From Bryobacterales bacterium F-183 (GTDB lineage Bacteria > Acidobacteriota > Terriglobia > Bryobacterales > Bryobacteraceae), in contig AP025252.1 of the NCBI GenBank assembly GCA_016865505.2, positions 3,782,001 to 3,846,000 on the forward strand: 64,000 nucleotides of DNA, written 5' to 3'. This document shows, piece by piece, positions 41,893 to 50,108 of this stretch. Below the pieces are notes generated by a model. The model saw only the letters and a program-made list of their open reading frames with translations, searched no databases and had not been told where the DNA came from. Position 1 is the stretch's first letter; each line of letters begins with the position of its first letter. The position numbers and the translations under genes were made by a program.

Positions 41893-43625
41893 TGGCTGAT
41901 CGCGTACTTCGAATCATCCCGGCAGTAGCGCTGGTTCTTCTTGCCGCTTGTTCCCGCCAACCGTCTGCCCCAGCCAAGCCGGAGCAGCCGTCCGCCACTC
42001 AACTACACACTCTGTTTGAGGACGTTGCCGAACAGACTGGCTTACGCTTCCATCACTTCAATGGCGGCACCGGTGAGTACTTCATGCCGGAAATCATGGG
42101 GTCTGGCGTGGCGCTGCTCGATTTTGACAACGACGGCGACTTGGATGTCTTCCTGCCCCAGGGCGATTTTCAGCAACCCGGCAAAACCCGCAAAGACATG
42201 CAGTACCCCATGCCCGCGGACTGGAAACCCGGCTCCAGGCTGTTCCGGAACGAGATGGTTCCGCAGGGCCAACTCCGCTTTACGGATGTGACGGATTCGT
42301 CCGGTATCGTGACAAAGTTCTCGGCCATGGGCGTTGCGGTTGGCGATTTCGACAATGACGGTTATCTGGACCTGCTAGCCACTGGCCTGAACCAATGCGC
42401 GCTGTTCCGAAATCTCGGCAACGGTAAGTTCGAAGACGTCACCAAACGTGTGGGCATCGAGGATACGCTGCTCAGCACGAGTGCCGTATTCTTCGATTAC
42501 GATCGTGACGGCTGGCTCGACCTGTTCATCACCAACTATGTCAGGGGCACGACCCTGGAGGCCAAGAAATGCCGCAACCCGGCGGCCGAGCTCGACTATT
42601 GTGGTCCCAAGGCCTTCGAGCCCTCTATTTCGCAGCTCTTTCACAACGAAGGCGGCAAACGGTTTCGCGATGTCACTTCGTCTTCGGGCATCGGATCTGC
42701 CGCTGGTCCCGGGTTGGGGGTACTGGCGGCAGATTTCAACAGCGACGGCTGGACGGATCTTTATGTCGCCAACGATGGAGCGGCCAGCTACCTGTGGCTC
42801 AACCAAAAGAACGGCACCTTCCGCGAGGCCGGCCTGGAAATGGGCGTCTCCTATAGCGCCGACGGCAAGGCGCAGGCTGGGATGGGTGTTGCTGTAGGCG
42901 ACATCGACAATGATGGCGTGGAAGAGCTCTTCAAAACCAATCTTGCCACCGAGGGCGCGAACATCTATAAAAAAGACGCGGCGGGCGGTTATGTGGATGC
43001 GGCGGCGAAGATGAACGCCTTCAAGGCCACCGTACCCTTCACCGGCTTTGGCGTTGGCCTGTCGGACTTCGACAACGATGGATGGCTGGACGGGTTTGTT
43101 GCCAACGGTGCGGTGATGGTCATGGAATCGCAAAGGGGCAAGCCGTACCCGTTCCGGCAGAAGAACCTCATGCTTCCCAATCGAAACGGCGTCTTTCAGG
43201 CACCTGAAACCGAGACTGGCCCGTTCGCGGAATGGATGGTGAGCCGGGGGGCCGCGTTCGGCGACATCGACAATGACGGAGACGTCGACCTGGTGGTGTC
43301 GAACAACAATGGGCCGGTGAAGCTCTATCGTAACCGGTTGATTCTGCCTGGGCGCCAGAACCCGCACTGGCTGCAGGTAAGGCTCCAAACACCGGATGCG
43401 GGTCTTCGGGGATATCAATCGATCGTAACTGTGGAAACGCCGTCGGGAAGAAAGCAAATTCGCCGGGTTGACCCTGCGGGAAGCTATCTGAGTTCATCGG
43501 AAGCGATCGCCCATTTTGGCATCGGGGTTGAACAAAGCGTAGCGAAGCTAACAGTATCGTGGCCGGACGGCACTCAAACTTCCTTTGTTCCTCAGATTGA
43601 TCAATCCGTAACGATTAAAAAGTAA
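41892..43625 (+). CDS. CRTAC1-type FG-GAP/VCBS repeat lipoprotein with ASPIC/UnbV domain
   Basis: 577 residues. Lipoprotein leader ending LAAC. The propeller has many calcium-binding FG-GAP/VCBS loops of the form DFDNDGDLD, DFDNDGYLD, DYDRDGWLD, DFNSDGWTD, DIDNDGVEE, DFDNDGWLD and DIDNDGDVD, about seven blades. The C-terminal ASPIC/UnbV domain reads TVETPSGRKQIRRVDPAGSYLSSSEAIAHFGIG. Such proteins act as surface-exposed, calcium-dependent adhesion or binding proteins. Translationally coupled to the TPR lipoprotein. Fragments of its 3' part recur at 44.9-45.1 kb, showing that its end was duplicated together with the next gene. Confidence 0.93.
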   Translation: MADRVLRIIPAVALVLLAACSRQPSAPAKPEQPSATQLHTLFEDVAEQTGLRFHHFNGGTGEYFMPEIMGSGVALLDFDNDGDLDVFLPQGDFQQPGKTRKDMQYPMPADWKPGSRLFRNEMVPQGQLRFTDVTDSSGIVTKFSAMGVAVGDFDNDGYLDLLATGLNQCALFRNLGNGKFEDVTKRVGIEDTLLSTSAVFFDYDRDGWLDLFITNYVRGTTLEAKKCRNPAAELDYCGPKAFEPSISQLFHNEGGKRFRDVTSSSGIGSAAGPGLGVLAADFNSDGWTDLYVANDGAASYLWLNQKNGTFREAGLEMGVSYSADGKAQAGMGVAVGDIDNDGVEELFKTNLATEGANIYKKDAAGGYVDAAAKMNAFKATVPFTGFGVGLSDFDNDGWLDGFVANGAVMVMESQRGKPYPFRQKNLMLPNRNGVFQAPETETGPFAEWMVSRGAAFGDIDNDGDVDLVVSNNNGPVKLYRNRLILPGRQNPHWLQVRLQTPDAGLRGYQSIVTVETPSGRKQIRRVDPAGSYLSSSEAIAHFGIGVEQSVAKLTVSWPDGTQTSFVPQIDQSVTIKK

Positions 43626-43654
43626 CATTGAGCTCAGTTTTGGAGCAGTGGTTA

Positions 43655-43730
43655 TTGTCCTACAAATGACGCAATAGTAGAATTCCACTACAGCTCCCCC
43701 AATGTTGGGGTAGTGCATCTTCTCGGAGGA
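43655..43730 (+). promoter_or_regulatory. Promoter and hairpin leader of the first PEP-CTERM gene
   Basis: TTGTCC (43655-43660), 17-bp spacer, TAGAAT (43678-43683) forms a good sigma-70 promoter. The predicted start of transcription falls at a leader hairpin: CACTAC (43686-43691) and TAGTG (43711-43715) enclose CCCCAA-TG-TTGGGG, followed by GGAGGAAAC and the ATG at 43737. The same elements occur in copy 2 with changes that keep the stem. Confidence 0.65.
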
Positions 43731-43736
43731 AACAGA

Positions 43737-44402
43737 ATGCGTCTTCGACACCTACTGGCGCTCGGATGCTTTATCTTGTCAGCTTCGTCGGCAATGGCCG
43801 ATATTGCCATCTCTCAAATCACGAGTGGTGGCTGGACCCAATGTTTTTCAGAACCCTACGGTAACAATACAACCTCAATCGCGACGGCGGTTTCGGGTTG
43901 TACCGGATCTCACATGATGCTCGCAGGTGGGCTTACGGGCTCGTCGAACGTGATGCTTCTCGCGCAGGCGCTCAAGACGGACGTCATGTTCGATACGGGC
44001 ACGGGAAACACGCCGCATGTGGCAAACGGTAGCAACTGGTACTACAACGCGAGTAGGTCCTGGGGCTTCGCACCCGAAGGCGCTGCCATCAGCCGCAATA
44101 GTTGTGATACGAACAGTGCGCCCGGGTTTGGCCCGCTGGATGCCACAACCCCATTGCGCCTGTGCTGGCATACTTTGGGCGGCAATTTGAGCGGCGGTTG
44201 GCGCATCGGAGGGCTAACGTTCCTCAACAGTGGGAATACCTACACGCGCTACATCTTCACGTCGAACAACCCCACCTATGCACCGGTGGGTCCGCAGACG
44301 ACGTATGTCGCGACGTCTGTTCCGGAACCGGTGACCAGCGCCGCGCTGATCTTCGGTGTTGCGGGTGCGATGACCCTGCTCCGCCGCTCGCGCCGCAGCT
44401 AA
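43737..44402 (+). CDS. PEP-CTERM sorted exported protein, copy 1
   Basis: 221 residues. Signal peptide MRLRHLLALGCFILSASSAMA, a beta-rich domain with conserved Cys residues (WTQCFSEPYG, SGCTGSHMML, NSCDT, LRLCWHT), and a C-terminal sorting signal VPEPVTSAALIFGVAGAM followed by LLRRSRRS, i.e. PEP motif, membrane helix and basic tail, which exosortase/archaeosortase-type enzymes cut. It is 14 residues different from copy 2. Strong GGAGG site. The function of the domain is unknown; it is probably a surface or matrix protein released after sorting. Confidence 0.92.
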   Translation: MRLRHLLALGCFILSASSAMADIAISQITSGGWTQCFSEPYGNNTTSIATAVSGCTGSHMMLAGGLTGSSNVMLLAQALKTDVMFDTGTGNTPHVANGSNWYYNASRSWGFAPEGAAISRNSCDTNSAPGFGPLDATTPLRLCWHTLGGNLSGGWRIGGLTFLNSGNTYTRYIFTSNNPTYAPVGPQTTYVATSVPEPVTSAALIFGVAGAMTLLRRSRRS

Positions 44403-44429
44403 GCATTTGCTCACAAATAGGCACCATAC

Positions 44430-44457
44430 AAAGCCCGCCGCGCAAGTGGCGGGCTTT
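44430..44457 (+). terminator. Rho-independent terminator
   Basis: AAAGCCCGCC (44430-44439) pairs with GGCGGGCTTT (44448-44457) around GCGCAAGT, 28 bp after the first PEP-CTERM stop. Confidence 0.88.
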
Positions 44458-44546
44458 CTCCGTTCTGAAATGAGAAGGGACGGAGCAAGGCACCGATGAG
44501 TGGTGGAATCTGCTCGCCTTTTCCGCTTTAGGGGAGTGGAGCACTC

Positions 44547-44843
44547 GTGACCATACTCAAGATTCTCTTCAACGCTCTCGCTACTGGGGCGTTCGCGGCC
44601 GTGGTGGCAGGCGTTCTATCCTTTGTCTACACCTTTGCATCCAAGCCGAACGAGGGCGCTGTGGGTACGGGCATTGGGGAGGCGTTCGTCGCCGCCGTTC
44701 TTGCGGGAATAGCGGGTGCGATTCTGGGCGCCGTAGGGACGTGGTTGTTCCCCGCCAGCTACTTCAAATATCTGGTGATTGCGCTGTTGCTTGTTGGGGG
44801 CCTAGCACTGGTAGGCTGGCGGACTCTGATACGGGGGAACTAG
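44547..44843 (+). CDS. Small membrane protein, function unknown
   Basis: 98 residues from a GTG with GGAG seven bases upstream. Three hydrophobic segments (about 8-29, 46-66 and 75-91), a short loop FASKPNEGAVGTG and a C-terminal tail RTLIRGN. Gly/Ala-rich helices give it the look of a small transporter-like or glycine-zipper protein. It lies between the two duplicated units but has no counterpart outside copy 1, so it either entered with the duplication or was lost elsewhere. No family recognised. Confidence 0.65.
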   Translation: MTILKILFNALATGAFAAVVAGVLSFVYTFASKPNEGAVGTGIGEAFVAAVLAGIAGAILGAVGTWLFPASYFKYLVIALLLVGGLALVGWRTLIRGN

Positions 44844-44901
44844 CTGCGCCGGGGCTGGCCTCTTGCGATCGCCGGTCCCGGGTCGAGGGGAGGTTTGCCT
44901 A

Positions 44902-45085
44902 GCGGCGGCGAAGATGAACGCCTTTCAAGGCCACCGTGCCGTTCACTAGCATCCATCGGAAGCGATCGCCTATTTTGGCTTGGGCAGCCAAGAAAATGTA
45001 GTATAGATAACAAATGAATGCTCGGATGGGACCCCAAACTCGGCCTAGCTCTCGGATTGATAAATCTGTAACCATTAAAAAATAA
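44902..45085 (+). pseudogene. Fragments of a second CRTAC1-type gene
   Basis: The 353-bp stretch 44844-45196 has no intact gene. It holds three pieces of the 3' half of the CRTAC1-type gene in order: 44902-44946 matches 42999-43042, 44954-44979 matches 43495-43520, and 45051-45085 matches the last codons and stop (43591-43625). Large deletions and small shifts separate the pieces, so it cannot be translated. It shows that a longer unit, including at least 626 bp of that gene, was duplicated and then decayed. Confidence 0.85.
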
Positions 45086-45114
45086 CATTCTTAGTGGTTT
45101 TGGAGCAGCGGTTA

Positions 45115-45190
45115 TTGTCTGACAAATGACGCAGTAGTAGAATTCCACTACAGCTCCCCCTATGTGGGGGTAGTGCATCTTCTCGGAGGA
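45115..45190 (+). promoter_or_regulatory. Promoter and hairpin leader of the second PEP-CTERM gene
   Basis: TTGTCT (45115-45120), 17-bp spacer, TAGAAT (45138-45143). The leader hairpin spans 45146-45175 with CCCCC-TATGT-GGGGG in place of CCCCAA-TG-TTGGGG and the same outer CACTAC/GTAGTG pair, then GGAGGAAAC. Confidence 0.65.
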
Positions 45191-45196
45191 AACAGA

Positions 45197-45862
45197 ATGC
45201 GTCTTCGACACCTACTGGCGCTCGGATGCTTTATCTTGTCAGCTTCGTCGGCAATGGCCGATATTGCCATCTCTCAAATCACGAGTGGTGGCTGGACCCA
45301 ATGTTTTTCAGAACCCTACGGTAACGATACAACCTTAGTCGCAACGGCGGTTTCGGGTTGTACCGGATCTCACATGATGCTCGCAGGTGGGCTTACGGGC
45401 TCGTCGAACGTAATGCTACTCGCCCAGGCGCTTAAGACGGACGTCATGTTCGATACGGGCACGGGAAACACGCCACACGTGGCGAATGGTAGCAACTGGT
45501 ACTACAATTCGAGCTTTTCCTGGGGCTTCGCGCCCGAAGGCGCTCCCATCAGCCGCAATAGTTGTGATACGAACCGTGCACCTGGATTCGGTGCGCTGGA
45601 CGCCTCGACCCCACTGCGCCTGTGCTGGCATACTTTCGGCGGCAGGTTGACCGGCGGTTGGCGCATCGGAGGGCTAACGTTCCTCAACAGTGGGAATACC
45701 TACACGCGCTACATCTTCACGTCGAACAACCCAACCTATGCACCGGTGGGTCCGCAGACGACGTATGTCGCGACGTCTGTTCCGGAACCTGTGACCAGCG
45801 CCGCGCTGATCTTCGGTGTTGCGGGTGCGATGACCCTGGTCCGCCGCTCGCGCCGCCGCTAG
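45197..45862 (+). CDS. PEP-CTERM sorted exported protein, copy 2
   Basis: 221 residues, the tandem copy of the gene at 43737. Signal peptide, Cys pattern and PEP-CTERM tail (VPEPVTSAALIFGVAGAM, then LVRRSRRR) are intact. The 14 amino-acid changes cluster in two places: around NDTTLV (residues 51-57) and in the region NSSFSWGFAPEGAP to FGGRLTGG (about residues 103-151). The signal peptide and C-terminal half are almost unchanged. The gene keeps its own promoter, leader hairpin and terminator, so it should be expressed. Divergence in defined patches suggests variation of exposed loops. Confidence 0.92.
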   Translation: MRLRHLLALGCFILSASSAMADIAISQITSGGWTQCFSEPYGNDTTLVATAVSGCTGSHMMLAGGLTGSSNVMLLAQALKTDVMFDTGTGNTPHVANGSNWYYNSSFSWGFAPEGAPISRNSCDTNRAPGFGALDASTPLRLCWHTFGGRLTGGWRIGGLTFLNSGNTYTRYIFTSNNPTYAPVGPQTTYVATSVPEPVTSAALIFGVAGAMTLVRRSRRR

Positions 45863-45888
45863 GCATCTGCTCACAACAGGCTGCAAGC

Positions 45889-45916
45889 AAAGCCCGCCGC
45901 GAGAACGGCGGGCTTT
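45889..45916. terminator. Bidirectional terminator between PEP-CTERM copy 2 and the injection-system operon
   Basis: AAAGCCCGCC (45889-45898) and GGCGGGCTTT (45907-45916) around GCGAGAAC; T-runs lie on both sides. It serves the plus-strand PEP-CTERM gene and the minus-strand operon that ends at 45934. Confidence 0.88.
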
Positions 45917-45933
45917 CTTCTTTGCGAAATAGG

Positions 45934-46701
45934 TTACTGGTCGATCAAAAGACCTGCCGCCTCTTTCATCAATACTTTCGCCTGCTCCGGTGTCAGGCCC
46001 AACAGTTTTGCCACACTCCCGGCCGGGGTCGAGATCAAGGCGTTCACGTCCCCTATTCCACTCCGCCGAAGTTGGGCCGCTCTCACCTCACCGAGACCAC
46101 GAATCTTTTCCAGACCGATGGACGGACGCGTAGGAATTCCGGATAGATCCAGGTTGAGAAGCGATACCCGTCGCATCCCCGCGCGCAACTCTACGGTCTG
46201 TTCCATTAATGAGTTTCCGGAGACATTCTTGATGGCCACGCGGACAGTTGTGGCGGCTCCCAGTTTTCGGTCGAGCGCCTCACGGGGAGTGCGAATCGCA
46301 TAGGTGCCGGCTGGGTCAACACTCCCCTCGGCTAACAACTCGCCGGATTCCGAGAGGAGCAGTACCCGAAGCCCGCGCGGCGATAGAGCCCCCAAATCAA
46401 TCCTGCCGGCCACAATCGTATCTTGGCCCTTCCACTGTGTCGCAGATTCCAGAACTGCGATCTCGCCGGCCACGCGCGCGGAATGCTCTACAAAAGCTTG
46501 AAGGTCCGTAGCGCGTGACAAGGTTGCTTCCGCCTCGGCACCATTCTCCGCCCGCAGTCGCGCCAACTCGCGAGCCTGTCCTGTACCAAGCGCGCGAAAA
46601 TACTGGCGAACGCGTGCCAAGCCTGCGCGCCGCGCTTGATCCGCTGCCGGGATCAACATCTTCAGAACTTCATCGTCAAACTGCTGTTGCGTAATCGCCA
46701 T
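45934..46701 (-). CDS. Last gene of the injection-system operon: beta domain plus helix-hairpin-helix tail
   Basis: 255 residues, AGAGGGAA ribosome site. N-terminal helical part (about 1-95, AADQARRAGLARVRQYFRALGTGQARELARL), a middle beta-sandwich resembling regulatory or transthyretin-like folds (about 95-185, DTIVAGRIDLGALSPRGLRVLLL ... GTYAIRTP), and a C-terminal helix-hairpin-helix region (about 200-255, IRGLGEVRAAQLRRSGIGDVNALIS; VAKLLGLTPEQAKVL) of the DUF4332/HhH type. It follows the beta-helix gene by 11 bp, so it belongs to the operon. HhH motifs usually bind DNA, but in structural proteins they can also mediate protein contacts. Role in the particle unknown. Confidence 0.75.
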   Translation of the reverse strand: MAITQQQFDDEVLKMLIPAADQARRAGLARVRQYFRALGTGQARELARLRAENGAEAEATLSRATDLQAFVEHSARVAGEIAVLESATQWKGQDTIVAGRIDLGALSPRGLRVLLLSESGELLAEGSVDPAGTYAIRTPREALDRKLGAATTVRVAIKNVSGNSLMEQTVELRAGMRRVSLLNLDLSGIPTRPSIGLEKIRGLGEVRAAQLRRSGIGDVNALISTPAGSVAKLLGLTPEQAKVLMKEAAGLLIDQ

Positions 46702-46712
46702 GTTGGTTCCCT

Positions 46713-49700
46713 CTATCCTCGGTCAGGAAAAACCTGCTGCCGCAGCTTCTCCTGTAGTGCCAGAGCCTCGCGGCAAGCGATGCCGTCGCTCCCCAACGGT
46801 TGATCAATGAGTACGGTGTTCTCATGCTGCGACGGCGGAACTCTCGGCGCCACTCGAACAAAGCAGTGAGTACCCTGATTGTCCGTAGTGGTGTTCAGAT
46901 AGGCCAAGGTGCCTGCCGAATAAAACGCCGTACGAACGCCTTCTTTCAGGCGGTTGCCAGTCACGCGCACCGACAGGCCCATCACCATGAGGTCCATGCC
47001 CGCTATATCGTCCACCAGCTTGCATTCGCTGAGATTGCCGGACGCCGACACATCGTCGAGCGTCAGCAACGTGACGGCGCTCAGCACTGTCGCGCTCAGG
47101 CGATCCACACCATCGAGAAGTGTTTGATTGTCCTGATATTGGATGTTGCCCCCAATGAACGGAGTTCGGCCAGGCAACGCGGTAGAGGCTCCATTTTGAG
47201 CACCAGCAAGAGACAAGCTGCTGTAGTCAGGTACGGTGGCTCGCAGTTCGAAGGATTCGCCAAGGTTGTGTATCAACACCACCGCTCCAGCGAGAGCGTC
47301 CAGAAACGCCGATGGTGGCGAACCGGGCGGAACACCGAGGCCCAGCGGAGAAGTGCCGGGCCTCTTACGTCCACCGCCCGCCTGCGCCGTGAACTGATTT
47401 CCCTGTACACTCACAGACCCTAGCGCCAGTACATCTAGGGCACGGCCAGCCGGCGCTACAACGATGTTGTCGTGTATGCGGAGGGCGGGCGTCCCGTCCG
47501 GCTTCAGTACCGCCTTTGCGCCAGAGGCGTTCACTGTCACCAACGGGGTGGTAGCGAGCGAAATCACAATGCCGCCACGCAGTTCGAGCTCCACCTCCTG
47601 CTTCGGGTCGCTCGCTGCCCCGTTATGACGGATTCGGTTGCGGTGAATGTCTACACCACGGGCATGCCCGAGGAAGATACCGCAAACTCCGTTCGTGATC
47701 GATTTGCCATTGTTCTCAATGTCGTTATCACGAATGAGCCCGTCCTGCACATCGGCTAGAGCGATCCCGCCCAGCGCCGAGTCGTCGGCCAGACCCTGCG
47801 GGACCTTTGCATGCTGCTGCCGGAGACAGCCGGTGATGCGGTTGCCGGTGATGCTGAGCCGCGTGACGGTGATGAGGTCCGCGTCGGTGCTTTCGACGTC
47901 CAGGAATTGGGCTACCGCAATACCACTCGATCCCATACCTGTGATCTCGTTGTCCGCAATGAGTATCTCTGAAAGGTCGCCGTCGGAAACGAAACGAATA
48001 CCAGGAAGCGGCCGGGGCAGGAGCACAGCGCCGTCCGCTCGTTCGAAGTCCATCCGTAATGGGGATGGCCGCACAGCGCCAAAGTGATCGGCACCTACCT
48101 TCAGACTCGCGCTGGCGGCGAGCACCTTGGGGTCGGCAACTGGGGTCGAAACTAACGAATCGAAGACGCTACCGAAGTTCGGCCGGAGCGTAACTGGCGA
48201 CAGACTACCGAGCGTGATTCCAATGCCCGATCCGTTTTCAACCGTGTTGCGGCAGATCTCGACGTTCCTCGAACCACCACCGACCTGTATGCCGCCCGCC
48301 GCTGGTAAGCCGCGCCTGACGCGCCCCGGACCAATCTTGTTGCCTTCAATCCGAATGTCCACGCCTGCCGTGAACACCGCGGCAAAGCGGGGTGAATCTT
48401 CGGCCTCGCCTGCCTCCACCAGGATTTCCGAATCGAGGAGGTGCAAGCCATCCAGCCGGGTAGCGTGTATCGCTGAATGGTCTCTGGCGACGACGGTCAG
48501 GTTGCGAAGCACAACGTCGCGGGACCTTTGAATATCAATGGCCACGCCCTCACGGGCCATCACCTTGAGTGAGCGGATCACAATGCGGTCACAGCCCGTC
48601 AGGCTGATCGCGGGATTGGCATCCGGCGCAACGATCTGCACCCTTCCGCCGCAACCATGAATGACGATGTCCTGACGATTGGCCAGTACAATGCGTTCAC
48701 GATACACGCCGGGCAGCAGGCAAATTTCACCACCCTCATCCGGAAGCCGTGCCAGCCCGAGGGCAATTGTTGGTACCTCGCCTCCTGGTCCAACAGTGAC
48801 CGTGCAGCAACTGGTGTTCCGCTTCAGGCCGCAAAGGGACGGAAACACGCTACGGCAATCTTCCTCGACGCTTGGTAGCGCACCTGGGTTGATATCGATC
48901 AGCGCGAGACGTGCGAAGAAGCGTTCCACGCCGTCTGGCGGCTTGGACAGGGGCGCGTTCGTAATCGGGTCCCGAGGCCAGAGGATGTCGCCGATAGTGG
49001 CACCGGAAAAGGTCCGTGCCGCAAACATCCAATAGTCTCCCTCACGATAGAACCCGGCGCCAAAAGTGACTTCAATTCCGCCTTCGAGTGGCACGGCGGC
49101 GCCGCCGCTTGGAATATCGATCCCCGAGGCAATTTCGGAATCATGGTCCCAGCGCCGGACCTTGGGATGCTTGAGCGTGGATGGATCGGGCACAGACTGC
49201 CCATGGGCATCGATCTGCAGACGGTAATGTCCGTCCGCGTCCGTACTCCGCCCAATCACTTCTACGAGCACTCCAGAGACGCCGTCAATGTCCGCATCCT
49301 CACCGCTGAGTTCCACCCAACGGCAATCCTGGAAGCCCAACACATCGTCACGGCCTGCGTCTGGAATCACCACCTCGACCCCGTCGAGTTTGAGCCATTC
49401 GGCCGTGATGCAACTGTTGTCGCGTGACCATATGAAGGTCGGCCCCGGGGTGGCCCCAACCGTTCCTGAGCGATGTACTTCTACCCGGTACAGTTGATTT
49501 TCGAGCCGGGCGTAGCCGGCAGCGGCAGGCACTACGCACGGAGTGGCCGCCGGTTGCTGTCCAGTAGACGCCGTAAGCCGCCCCGTGGTCTGGCCAGGCA
49601 GGGCTGCGCCTTGCAGCGAGAGGCACGTGGCGTTCTGCGGGACGGGTACGACGCGAAGATGGAGTTCAATCTTGGTACGAACCGCCGTGTCCGGGCCGCC

Positions 49701-50084
49701 GAGGGCAACTTCGCGAATTTCCGGATCTTCGATGGCAGTAATAAGACGTTCGAAGGCCTCCAGGTAAACCGCATAACGGCCCGGGGCAGTAGGCAGTTGC
49801 GTTCGAAGCTGCGTGTCGCTTTGGCACAGGTGGCCGCGGACCCACATCCTTCCTGCTGCCGCACGCACGAACCCTCCGCCAAGCGACACTTTGAAGCTGT
49901 CGGGAAGGGACGCCGGAGCGCAGGCGCCTCCGATCAGGTCTATGAGTGCAGCGCGCCTAAGGCCCGCTTCGATATCGACCTGCTCGTTCCAGTCGGCGTC
50001 CAAGGGAACGCGACCTTGTTGCAACCGAACCGAGGTGTACCCGCGCTCGGGCCGGTATGTATTGCGAGAGTAGTCAGCTGGCAT
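46713..50084 (-). CDS. DUF6519/right-handed beta-helix protein, candidate fibre or adhesin
   Basis: 1123 residues. N-terminal 250 residues with SRNTYRPERGYTSVRLQQGRVPLDADWNEQ, a motif I know from DUF6519 proteins that accompany contractile injection loci. A glycine/cysteine-rich region with TVGPGGEVPTIALGLARLPDEGGEICLLPGVY leads into parallel beta-helix repeats (about 440-800) with NosD-like turns such as RIEGNKIGPG, NTVENGSGIGITLGS, DNEITGMGSSGIAV and NDIENNGKSI. This shape fits a tail-spike, fibre or carbohydrate-binding module at the end of the baseplate. It lies 24 bp downstream of the gpI-like gene. Confidence 0.85.
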   Translation of the reverse strand: MPADYSRNTYRPERGYTSVRLQQGRVPLDADWNEQVDIEAGLRRAALIDLIGGACAPASLPDSFKVSLGGGFVRAAAGRMWVRGHLCQSDTQLRTQLPTAPGRYAVYLEAFERLITAIEDPEIREVALGGPDTAVRTKIELHLRVVPVPQNATCLSLQGAALPGQTTGRLTASTGQQPAATPCVVPAAAGYARLENQLYRVEVHRSGTVGATPGPTFIWSRDNSCITAEWLKLDGVEVVIPDAGRDDVLGFQDCRWVELSGEDADIDGVSGVLVEVIGRSTDADGHYRLQIDAHGQSVPDPSTLKHPKVRRWDHDSEIASGIDIPSGGAAVPLEGGIEVTFGAGFYREGDYWMFAARTFSGATIGDILWPRDPITNAPLSKPPDGVERFFARLALIDINPGALPSVEEDCRSVFPSLCGLKRNTSCCTVTVGPGGEVPTIALGLARLPDEGGEICLLPGVYRERIVLANRQDIVIHGCGGRVQIVAPDANPAISLTGCDRIVIRSLKVMAREGVAIDIQRSRDVVLRNLTVVARDHSAIHATRLDGLHLLDSEILVEAGEAEDSPRFAAVFTAGVDIRIEGNKIGPGRVRRGLPAAGGIQVGGGSRNVEICRNTVENGSGIGITLGSLSPVTLRPNFGSVFDSLVSTPVADPKVLAASASLKVGADHFGAVRPSPLRMDFERADGAVLLPRPLPGIRFVSDGDLSEILIADNEITGMGSSGIAVAQFLDVESTDADLITVTRLSITGNRITGCLRQQHAKVPQGLADDSALGGIALADVQDGLIRDNDIENNGKSITNGVCGIFLGHARGVDIHRNRIRHNGAASDPKQEVELELRGGIVISLATTPLVTVNASGAKAVLKPDGTPALRIHDNIVVAPAGRALDVLALGSVSVQGNQFTAQAGGGRKRPGTSPLGLGVPPGSPPSAFLDALAGAVVLIHNLGESFELRATVPDYSSLSLAGAQNGASTALPGRTPFIGGNIQYQDNQTLLDGVDRLSATVLSAVTLLTLDDVSASGNLSECKLVDDIAGMDLMVMGLSVRVTGNRLKEGVRTAFYSAGTLAYLNTTTDNQGTHCFVRVAPRVPPSQHENTVLIDQPLGSDGIACREALALQEKLRQQVFPDRG

Positions 50085-50108
50085 GATTCCTCGTTTGTTG
50101 ATGCGTGG

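Larger units (their letters stand above)
43591..44457 (+). repeat. Tandem duplication, copy 1
   Basis: From the last codons of the CRTAC1-type gene through promoter, leader hairpin and PEP-CTERM gene to its stop, this stretch aligns without gaps to 45051-45862 at a constant offset of 1460 bp. After the stop one base is lost and similarity continues through the terminator. Confidence 0.92.
45051..45916 (+). repeat. Tandem duplication, copy 2
   Basis: Partner of 43591-44457, offset 1460 bp through the coding part. Both promoter and coding region are kept while the upstream CRTAC1 part is broken, indicating that selection maintains only the PEP-CTERM gene. Confidence 0.92.

Noticed and set aside
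43548-43751. Minus-strand short frames over the PEP-CTERM promoters, repeated at 45.1 kb
   Set aside because: Their similarity to each other comes from the DNA duplication itself; they lie across promoter, hairpin and ribosome site of the real genes.
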